Positions 5,617-11,271 of a DNA stretch of 11,271 bases are shown here, one piece after another. The notes beneath the pieces were generated by a model. That model had not been told where the DNA came from, did not search any database, and was given only the letters and a program-made list of their open reading frames with translations. The stretch's first letter is position 1; every line of letters begins with the position of its first letter. Position numbers and translations under genes: made by a program. The stretch comes from Methylorubrum extorquens (GTDB lineage: Bacteria > Pseudomonadota > Alphaproteobacteria > Rhizobiales > Beijerinckiaceae): positions 1-11,271 of the forward strand of contig JAEUAC010000243.1 of assembly GCA_019695455.1 (NCBI GenBank). Reading direction: 5' to 3'.

Positions 5617-7796
5617 GCGCCGAGCGCCTGCAGGAGCGGGCCGCCCGCCCGGTCCGACGAGAAGGCCCCGGGCGCGGGCATGGCCACCGGGAAGGCGGCC
5701 TCGTGGGAGAACGCGACGGAGGCGGCCGGACCGGGCGCCCGGGCCCTGACGGTCTCGGTCGGCAGGTCCACCGTGATCGTCGTCGTGCCGGACGAGGACC
5801 GGTCCACGACCCGGCCTCCCGCCCGCTCCAGCAGGCAGCAGGCGAGCCGGATCGCGACGTGGCCGACGACGCAGCGCTCGGGGCCGCTCCGGGCGGGACC
5901 CTCGACCACGATGCGGATCCCCGCGGACCGGTGGCGGACGGAGACCCGGGCCGGCCCGGCCGGCCCGTCGAAGGCGCCCGCGAGCTTCGCGAAGGCCCGT
6001 CCGAGCAGGGCCTGGTCGAACACGGCCGGGAAGGCCGCTCCCTCGTCGAGCGCGAGGACGAGCCCCGCCGCCCGCGCGGCCTCGCTGAGGAAAGGCGCGA
6101 GGTCCCCCGGCTCCGGCGCCGACCGCGTGTCGCCGTGCTGGATGTCGTGGATCGCGAGCACGTCCTCGATCAGGGTCCCGAGGACGCGGCTGTCCGCGCC
6201 CGCCTTGCCGAGCAGCGCGGCGGCATCCTCCGGCAGGGCGCCGAACAGGCCCGATTCCAGGAGCTCCAGCATGCCCCGCATGGACGTGAGCGGGGTGCGC
6301 AGCTCGTGGCTGATCGTCGAGATGAACTCCGCCTTGCGGAGCCGCGCCCGGTCGCGCTCCGCCACCAGGGCGAGCTGGGTCTCGACGTCCTTGACGATGT
6401 CCTTGTGCCAGCTCTTCCGCTTGAAGCCGCGCCGCCCGTAGAACTCGAGCACGTAGAGGTCGTCGAGGACGCGCAGCGGGATGGCGTAGCCGGTCCGCAT
6501 GTCCTCCGCCGCGCAGAGGGCGCCGGCGTCGCCCCGGTCCGTGTCGGCCTCCGTGGCATAGGCGATGGCGCATTGCGCGGCGCAGCGCAGGGCGAGGGGC
6601 GAGGGACGCAGGAGCGTGGCGGCCAGCGCCGCCTCGGCGGCGCCGCCGAGCTCCGGCCGGCTGCCGAGGCTCAGGATGCCCATCTGCGTCAGGCCGTGCT
6701 CCGCGCGCCGCCACACGGTGCCGAGCGCGCCGTCCAGCTCGCGCCGGTTCAGGTCCACCACCCGCCGCAGGGCCGCCCCGAGATCGGGCGCCGAGTTCGA
6801 CAGGACGGCGAGCTTGTGCTGCAGCTCGAAGTAGCGGGCCTGGACCAGGAGCTCCGCCTGCCGGCGGCGCAGGTCCGACATGTCGACATAGGTCGTGATG
6901 AACCCCTCCGACATCTGCCGGAGGCGGCGGCGGACGGTGCGGCCGTCCGCCAGCGTGATCTCGGTGTCGGGCGCCAGCGGCTGGGGACGGGTGTCCAGGT
7001 ACTGGCGCAGCCGCCCGGCGCGCGAGGCCAGGAGCTCGGCCGGGTCGCCCTGCCCGTAGAAGCCCGCGCGCGCCACCGCCGTCAGGTCGAGCGTCGTCGG
7101 ATCGTCGTGCACCTCGGCCGAGAGGCCCAGGATCTCGGCCCCCTTCCGGTTCACGGCCACGAGGTCGAGGTTGCCGTCGAAGATCGTCACCCCCTCCGTG
7201 ATGTTGTCGAAGGTCGCCTCCAGGATCTCGCTCCGGTTCACGAGCGCGATCTCCTGGGCTTCGAGCTCGGCGTTCGCCGTCTTCAGCTCGAGCTCCGCGA
7301 CGGCGGTCGTGGCGAGCTCCTCCAGCATGGCGACCGTGGCCTCGTCGGGCGCGGGCCGGGCGACGGCGTCGAAGCCGCACAGCGTGCCGAGCACGGCGCC
7401 CGTCGAGGTCGCGAGCGGGATGCCGACGAAGAACGGCATGGGGGCCTCCGGCCGCGTCACGTAGAAGTGGTCGGCGAAGCGCGGGTCGCGCCGCGCGTCC
7501 GTCACCACGAGGGAGCGGCCGGTGCGGACGACCTCCTCCGAGAAGCTGCCCTGGCGCGGGACGCTCCAGAGCGTCCCCTCGCCGACGCCGCTCCAGACCT
7601 TGAGGCTGTCCACGTCGATGACGACCACGTAGGCCGCCGCGACGTCCAGCATCAGGCGCAGCGCGTGGACCAGCGCGTCGAAGGTCGCGACCGTCGCCGT
7701 CTCCGTCATGCCGAGCCGGGCGATGGTGGCGAGGCGGTCGGCCTCCTCCACGCGCCTGGCGCCCGGAACGGCCCGGATGTCTCGCTCAGCGCTCAC
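5613..7796 (-). CDS. K1: soluble GAF-PAS-GAF sensor protein with intact acceptor His but degenerate ATP-binding domain
   Basis: This 727-residue cytoplasmic protein has the same plan as K2: GAF (about 20-172, GIPLATSTGAVLGTLCGFD), PAS (about 192-305), a second GAF (about 318-480, LYVLEFYG), DHp (about 488-552), then a HATPase-like region (about 565-680) and a tail of about 45 residues rich in Ala, Pro and Gly. The H box is canonical, ISHELRTPL with His497 (CAC, 6308-6306). In the ATPase region the two N-box Asn residues align with A603 and G607. No DxGxG G1 box is recognisable (VVEGPARSG instead), the F box/ATP lid is shortened, and no GxGLG motif remains. The frame still ends on the usual last strand (TTITVDLP), so a frameshift is unlikely. 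K1 is probably a phospho-acceptor or phosphotransferase unable to use ATP, in the manner of ChpT. The GTG start (7796) overlaps the HlyD gene by 11 nt, is preceded by GAGG, and is needed to include the pre-GAF helix. Confidence 0.9.
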   Translation of the reverse strand: MSAERDIRAVPGARRVEEADRLATIARLGMTETATVATFDALVHALRLMLDVAAAYVVVIDVDSLKVWSGVGEGTLWSVPRQGSFSEEVVRTGRSLVVTDARRDPRFADHFYVTRPEAPMPFFVGIPLATSTGAVLGTLCGFDAVARPAPDEATVAMLEELATTAVAELELKTANAELEAQEIALVNRSEILEATFDNITEGVTIFDGNLDLVAVNRKGAEILGLSAEVHDDPTTLDLTAVARAGFYGQGDPAELLASRAGRLRQYLDTRPQPLAPDTEITLADGRTVRRRLRQMSEGFITTYVDMSDLRRRQAELLVQARYFELQHKLAVLSNSAPDLGAALRRVVDLNRRELDGALGTVWRRAEHGLTQMGILSLGSRPELGGAAEAALAATLLRPSPLALRCAAQCAIAYATEADTDRGDAGALCAAEDMRTGYAIPLRVLDDLYVLEFYGRRGFKRKSWHKDIVKDVETQLALVAERDRARLRKAEFISTISHELRTPLTSMRGMLELLESGLFGALPEDAAALLGKAGADSRVLGTLIEDVLAIHDIQHGDTRSAPEPGDLAPFLSEAARAAGLVLALDEGAAFPAVFDQALLGRAFAKLAGAFDGPAGPARVSVRHRSAGIRIVVEGPARSGPERCVVGHVAIRLACCLLERAGGRVVDRSSSGTTTITVDLPTETVRARAPGPAASVAFSHEAAFPVAMPAPGAFSSDRAGGPLLQALGA

Positions 7797-9141
7797 GAAG
7801 GGCCTCGCTCGTCGCGCGCACGATCGGCTTCAGGAGGTAGGACAGGACGGTCTTCGACCCGGTCTGGATGTCGGCGATCACCGTCATGCCGGGCAGGATC
7901 TGCGTGCGCGCCGGATCGCCCGGCAGGTGGTCGCCCGCGAGCGTGATGCGGGCCCGGTAGTAGGGCACGCCCTTCTCGTCCTGGAAGGTCGTCGCCGAGA
8001 TGGTCTCGATGCGGCCCGGCGCGGCGCCGAAGCGCGTGTAGTCGTAGGCCATGACCTTGACGTCCACGGTCTGGCCGACCCGCACGAAGCCGATGTCGCG
8101 CGGCTGGACGCGGGCCTCGACGAGGGGCGCGACGCCGCTCGGGATGATCTCCATCAGGGTCGAGCCGGGCGCCACGACGCCGCCCAGCGTCTCCGTCTGC
8201 AGCCCCTTCACGATGCCCCGCACGGGCGAGCGGACCGTCAGCCTGCGCACGCGGTCCTCCGCCCGGGCGACCGCCTCGCGGGTCTCGGCGAGCTCGCCCT
8301 CGACCTTGGCGGCGTCCTCGGCGATCTCGCGGTTGGTGCGGGCGACGAGGTCGGGCATGCGGGCCGCCGCCTCGGCGACCGCGCGCTCGGACCGGGCGAT
8401 CTGGCCCTCGATCTCGGCCACCTGCGAGCGGACCCGCGCCTGGTCGCGCTGCAGGTCGAGGAGGTTCATGCGGGGCGACAGCGCCTTGTCGACGAGGCCC
8501 TGCCGGGTGGCGACCTGCTCGGTGACGATGCGGAGCTGGTCGGCGGCCGTCGCGACCTGGCTGCGGATGGAGGCGAGCTCGGCGCGGCGCTGCAGCAGCT
8601 GCTCGCCGAGCAGCACGCGCTGGGCCTCGAAGGCGGCCCGCTTGTCGCGCAGGAGGTCGTTCTGCGCGGTCGCCAGCCGGCCGTAGGCGGGATCGGCGGC
8701 CTCCGGCGGCGTCTCCCCGCTCCGATAGGCGGCGAGCTGGGCGTGCTGCAGCGTGAGCGCCGCGAGGCGCGTGCGCAGCTGCTGCAGCTCCGGCTGGATG
8801 CCCGCCCCGTCGAGCTCGAGCAGGACCTGCCCGGCCTCCACGGTCTCGCCCTCGCGCACCCGCACGGCCGAGACGATGCCGCCCTCGAGGTGCTGGATGC
8901 GCCGCACGGTGCCGGTCGGCGCGACGTCCCCGGAGGCGGTGGCGACCTCGCCGATCGGCGTCACGGCCGCCCAGGCGACGAAGAGCGCCACCGCGGCGAC
9001 GAGCACGGCGACCGTCGCGACGACCAGCGGCCGCGGCGCGGCCTCCTCGAGCTCGATGGATTGGGCGAGACGTCCCTGTCCGGGGCGCCAGGCGAGGTCG
9101 GACCGGCTCCAGAACGGGGCCACGGCGGGAACGAAGCTCAT
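7786..9141 (-). CDS. HlyD-family type I secretion periplasmic adaptor (membrane fusion protein)
   Basis: This 451-residue adaptor should link the inner-membrane ABC transporter to an outer-membrane TolC-type channel during one-step export. It has a short cytoplasmic N-terminus and one membrane helix at about 38-60. The first half of a lipoyl/barrel-sandwich domain follows (about 78-112, with HLEGGIVSAV and VREGETVEAGQVLLELD). A long alpha-helical coiled coil occupies about 117-300. The second lipoyl half comes next (LTVRSPVRGIVKGL, about 301-335), then a beta-barrel region (VEARVQPRDIGFVRVGQTVDVKV) and the C-terminal ILPGMTVIADIQTGSKTVL segment typical of HlyD/LapC/PrtE proteins. Length is normal for the family and nothing is missing. 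The ATG (9141) overlaps the transporter stop as ATGA and has a good ribosome site. No TolC homologue or secreted substrate (for example an RTX protein) is encoded in the window. Confidence 0.96.
   Translation of the reverse strand: MSFVPAVAPFWSRSDLAWRPGQGRLAQSIELEEAAPRPLVVATVAVLVAAVALFVAWAAVTPIGEVATASGDVAPTGTVRRIQHLEGGIVSAVRVREGETVEAGQVLLELDGAGIQPELQQLRTRLAALTLQHAQLAAYRSGETPPEAADPAYGRLATAQNDLLRDKRAAFEAQRVLLGEQLLQRRAELASIRSQVATAADQLRIVTEQVATRQGLVDKALSPRMNLLDLQRDQARVRSQVAEIEGQIARSERAVAEAAARMPDLVARTNREIAEDAAKVEGELAETREAVARAEDRVRRLTVRSPVRGIVKGLQTETLGGVVAPGSTLMEIIPSGVAPLVEARVQPRDIGFVRVGQTVDVKVMAYDYTRFGAAPGRIETISATTFQDEKGVPYYRARITLAGDHLPGDPARTQILPGMTVIADIQTGSKTVLSYLLKPIVRATSEALRER
7803..7806 (-). 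promoter_or_regulatory. Ribosome binding site for K1, supports the GTG start
   Basis: On the minus strand GAGG lies 6 nt before the GTG at 7796, inside the end of the HlyD coding sequence. It supports GTG as the start rather than the in-frame ATG 29 codons later, which would remove the helix preceding the first GAF domain. Confidence 0.5.
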
Positions 9142-11207
9142 CGGGTCACCTCGGCCACGCGGCGCAGCAGGTCCTGGGCGCTTCCGTCGTGGACGAGCGC
9201 GCCCTTCTTCATGACCAGCGCGCGGTCGGCCGCCTGGACGTGGTGGGGCTGGTGGGTCGCGAGCAGCACGGTGACGCGCCCCCGCAGCATGTCCAGCTGC
9301 TCGAGCACGAGGTCCTCGCCCGTGCCGTCGTCGATGGTGCCCGGCTCGTCGAGCAGGACCACGCTCGCGTCGACCAGCAGCGTGCGGGCGAGCACCAGCT
9401 TGCGGGCGAACATGGCCGGGACGGAGCCGTCCACCGGCGTGTCGAGGCCGTGCGGCAGGGCCGCCAGGTCGTCGAGGAGCCCGACGCGCGACAGGACCTC
9501 CGTCAGGTCGCGGTCGGTCGCCGTCGGCCGGCCGAGGCGCAGGTTGTCGCGCAGGCTGCCCGGGAAGATGTCGGAGCGCTGCGGCAGGTAGCTCACCCAT
9601 TGGCGCAGGTCGCCCGTGCCGAGCTGCCGCGTGTCGATCCCGTCGATCGCGACCGTGCCGGCCTGCACGCGGTAGAGCGCCGCGATCAGCTTCAGGATCG
9701 TCGACTTGCCGGAGCCGTTGCCGCCCGTGATGGCGACCGTCTCGCCCGGCGCGATGTCGAAGGACACGCCCGCGACCGCCGGGTCGCCGTGCATGTCGTA
9801 GCGGAAGAACACCTTGTCGAAGGTGATGCGGCCCGCGAAGCGGCGGCTGCGCGTCGTGATGGCGGCGTCGTTCCGGTTCTCGGAGGGCGCCGCCATGGTC
9901 TCGTCGATGCGGCGGAGCGAATGCCCGACCTGGTCGAGGCGCGTGACGGTGACGAACAGCGTCTGCAGCGGCGCCAGCACCCGCCACACGAGCGTCATGG
10001 AGGCGATCAGGGCGCCGATCGTGACGGAGCCGTCCATGGCGAGCACGGCCCCGATCGCGAGCGTGGTCGCGCCCGCCACCATGTTGATCGCGTAGGCGAT
10101 GGCGTCCGTCATGCCGCCGATGCGGGCGGCCGACAGGTTGGCGAAGGCGAGATCCGCCGAGCGCTCGCGGAAGCGCTGCAGCCACAGGGCCTCGGTACCG
10201 CCCGCCTTGATGGCCGTGAAGTTCGCCAGGATCTCGGCCGAGAGGGTCTGGACGTCGCCCGACAGAGCCGCGTTGCGGGCGAGGGCCGTCCGGGCCCAGC
10301 GCAGGAACGCGAGGCCGAACGCCGCGATGACCAGCGCCGACAGGACCGGCACCACGGCGAGCCAGCCGCCGATGACGCCGAGCGCCACGACGAAGATCGT
10401 CACGAACGGGATCTCGAGGAGCGACAGCGCGATCGGCCCCGCGAACACGTTGCGGACGGTCTCGACCTCCCGGAGCTGCGCGAGGCGCGTCCCGACCGCG
10501 ACCCGCTCGAGGTCGATGAGCGGCAGGCTCAGGATCTTCTCGACGGCCGCCGTGCCGATGATGAAGTCGAGGCGCGCGCCGAGATGGGCCACGATGCCGC
10601 CGCGGATCAGCCGGAGCAGCATGTCGAAGGCGAGGACGAGCGCGATGCCGATGCCGAAGAAGGCGAGCGTCGTGCCGTTCCGGCTCGGCAGGACCTGGTC
10701 GTACACGGCCTGGACGAAGAAGGCCGGCAGGAGCGCGAGCAGGTTCAGGGTCAGCGTGATGCCGAGCAGGCCGAGGAGGCGCGGCTCGAAGCGCGCGATC
10801 AGCGCCCGGATCCAGCCGCGGCGCGAGGCGGAGACGGGCTGCACCTTGGCGGGGCCGAACGTGCACAGCGTGCCCGGCCGGTCGAGGTCGGTGAGCTCGA
10901 CCACGGTCGCGTCGTGGGCGTCGAAGCAGGCGAGGCTGCCCGGCACGCCGCCCTGGTAGGCGGCCAGGAGGACGTCGTCGCCCGACAGGAACAGGCACGG
11001 CAGGAGCCGCCGGTCGACGTCGCGCAGCCGCCCGGCCGAGACCGTGCTGGCGTAGCCGAGCCGCGCCATGACGTTGCGCAGGTCGACGAGGTCGGCCGGC
11101 GGCCGAAGTCCCGTCGCGTCCGCGAGCTGCCGCGCCCCGCCCCGCCAGCGCAGCAGCGGGAGCACCGGCTCGTTGCGGCGGCCGATCGGCGTGGCCGCGC
11201 CGGACAT
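9138..11207 (-). CDS. LapB-like type I secretion ABC transporter (permease-ATPase) with degenerate LSGGQ signature
   Basis: From the ATG this is 689 residues. The N-terminal domain (about 22-118) resembles the C39-peptidase-like domain of LapB-type exporters but has no catalytic Cys motif, so it would bind rather than cleave a substrate. The transmembrane domain spans about 140-420 (VYDQVLPSRN after the first helix), and the ATPase about 460-680. The A-loop Tyr470, Walker A GGNGSGKST (495-503), Q-loop Gln543 (YLPQRSDIFPG), Walker B VVLLDE (616-621) and H-loop His652 are present. The signature LSGGQ is replaced by VPAMF (596-600), and the D-loop SALD by TIDD. It may therefore be the degenerate half of a heterodimeric exporter. 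Start choice is uncertain: ATG at 11207 has no Shine-Dalgarno, TTG at 11240 adds 11 residues and follows AGGGG, and the frame stays open to the window edge. It is the first gene of the block seen and overlaps hlyD by 4 nt. Confidence 0.93.
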   Translation of the reverse strand: MSGAATPIGRRNEPVLPLLRWRGGARQLADATGLRPPADLVDLRNVMARLGYASTVSAGRLRDVDRRLLPCLFLSGDDVLLAAYQGGVPGSLACFDAHDATVVELTDLDRPGTLCTFGPAKVQPVSASRRGWIRALIARFEPRLLGLLGITLTLNLLALLPAFFVQAVYDQVLPSRNGTTLAFFGIGIALVLAFDMLLRLIRGGIVAHLGARLDFIIGTAAVEKILSLPLIDLERVAVGTRLAQLREVETVRNVFAGPIALSLLEIPFVTIFVVALGVIGGWLAVVPVLSALVIAAFGLAFLRWARTALARNAALSGDVQTLSAEILANFTAIKAGGTEALWLQRFRERSADLAFANLSAARIGGMTDAIAYAINMVAGATTLAIGAVLAMDGSVTIGALIASMTLVWRVLAPLQTLFVTVTRLDQVGHSLRRIDETMAAPSENRNDAAITTRSRRFAGRITFDKVFFRYDMHGDPAVAGVSFDIAPGETVAITGGNGSGKSTILKLIAALYRVQAGTVAIDGIDTRQLGTGDLRQWVSYLPQRSDIFPGSLRDNLRLGRPTATDRDLTEVLSRVGLLDDLAALPHGLDTPVDGSVPAMFARKLVLARTLLVDASVVLLDEPGTIDDGTGEDLVLEQLDMLRGRVTVLLATHQPHHVQAADRALVMKKGALVHDGSAQDLLRRVAEVTR
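9147..9152 (-). promoter_or_regulatory. Ribosome binding site for the HlyD adaptor
   Basis: On the minus strand GAGGTG lies 5 nt before the ATG at 9141, within the last codons of the ABC transporter gene. It fixes the start at the ATGA overlap and is the clearest Shine-Dalgarno sequence in the block. Confidence 0.65.
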
Positions 11208-11271
11208 GGCCGAGGCGGTAACACCGATCGGCGTCTGCAACGAGCCCCTGCTCGCGCTGCTGCGCTGGCGG
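11142..11271. repeat. 130-bp imperfect palindrome centred on the divergent CATG start
   Basis: Bases 11142-11206 match the reverse complement of 11207-11271 at 53 of 65 positions (counted by eye). The outermost 17 pairs are perfect. The palindrome is centred between 11206 and 11207, in the middle of the CATG that supplies an ATG on each strand. The repeat reaches the last base of the window and may continue. It either reflects two homologous genes arranged head to head or is a shared regulatory element; the visible sequence does not decide. Confidence 0.8.
11206..11271 (+). CDS. Start of a divergent gene, N-terminus similar to the minus-strand ABC transporter (partial)
   Basis: A plus-strand frame opens with ATG at 11206 and runs to the window end (22 codons, MAEAVTPIGVCNEPLLALL...). 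Compared with the minus-strand transporter (MSGAATPIGRRNEPVLPLL...) it shares TPIG, NEP, a leucine-rich stretch and LLRWR at the same spacing. The simplest reading is a head-to-head paralogue, perhaps a second type I secretion transporter. The two ATG codons share the tetranucleotide CATG, so there is no intergenic space and no clear ribosome site. GTG at 11191 and TTG at 11173 are in-frame alternatives. Only 22 codons are visible, and the symmetry could instead belong to a non-coding palindrome. Confidence 0.4.
   Translation, partial: MAEAVTPIGVCNEPLLALLRWR

Noticed and set aside
3433..6441. Plus-strand open frame of about 1000 codons opposite K2 and part of K1
   Set aside because: No recognisable domain, biased composition and no ribosome site; the minus strand clearly encodes the kinases.
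5617..7380. Upstream extension of the K2 frame to a 1297-codon open frame
   Set aside because: The extension overlaps K1 on the same strand in another frame and reads as low-complexity Arg/Ala/Pro/Gly. The ATG at 5616 begins the recognisable protein.
5703..7946. Plus-strand open frame of 747 codons opposite K1
   Set aside because: Same reasons: composition of an antisense frame in GC-rich DNA, no motifs.
9142..10998. Upstream extension of the HlyD frame to a 1070-codon open frame
   Set aside because: It reads through the ABC transporter gene out of frame. The ATG at 9141 with GAGGTG upstream is the real start.
11220..11240. TTG at 11240 as the definite start of the ABC transporter
   Set aside because: It follows an AGGGG but lies within the opposite arm of the palindrome, where the plus-strand frame is also open. 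The ATG at 11207 matches the start of the paralogous frame, so it was preferred and the alternative only noted.

Overview
The window is very GC-rich, has near-continuous coding and tightly packed genes, and its proteins look alphaproteobacterial. Methylobacterium or a close Hyphomicrobiales relative is the best guess; this is inferred from composition and protein style, not from a marker gene. There are no RNA genes, CRISPR arrays or insertion sequences. The only real intergenic gap is about 120 bp (2932-3051).

Layout. On the plus strand, 1-255 is the 3' end of an HSL-type (alpha/beta hydrolase fold-3) esterase. It converges on a minus-strand gene for an 888-residue membrane hybrid histidine kinase (dCache sensor, DHp/ATPase, receiver, Hpt; 265-2931), with a GC-rich hairpin between the two. 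After the 120-bp gap comes a five-gene minus-strand block. In transcription order it encodes a LapB-like type I secretion ABC transporter (11207-9138), an HlyD-family adaptor (9141-7786), two GAF-PAS-GAF soluble sensor kinases called here K1 (7796-5613) and K2 (5616-3487), and a single-domain CheY-like response regulator (3480-3052). The first four genes overlap by 4, 11 and 4 nt and the regulator follows after 6 nt, so this is almost certainly one translationally coupled operon.

The most interesting feature is the kinase pair. K1 keeps a textbook phospho-acceptor His (H497) but its ATP-binding domain has lost the N, G1 and G2 boxes. K2 keeps an intact ATP-binding domain, but its acceptor His is replaced by Gln (Q496). 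Two adjacent paralogues with the same architecture have therefore kept opposite halves of a histidine kinase. This suggests an obligate two-protein kinase: K2 would phosphorylate K1 in trans and K1 would pass the phosphate to the adjacent regulator (D57). The logic resembles the CheA3/CheA4 pair of Rhodobacter sphaeroides, in a different family and linked here to a secretion system.

A second case of apparent complementarity may lie at the other end. The ABC transporter has intact Walker A, Walker B and H-loop but no LSGGQ signature (VPAMF instead). Its start codon shares a CATG with a divergent plus-strand reading frame whose first 22 residues resemble its own N-terminus, inside a 130-bp imperfect palindrome reaching the window edge. 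A divergent paralogous transporter gene, possibly a partner half-transporter, probably lies just outside.
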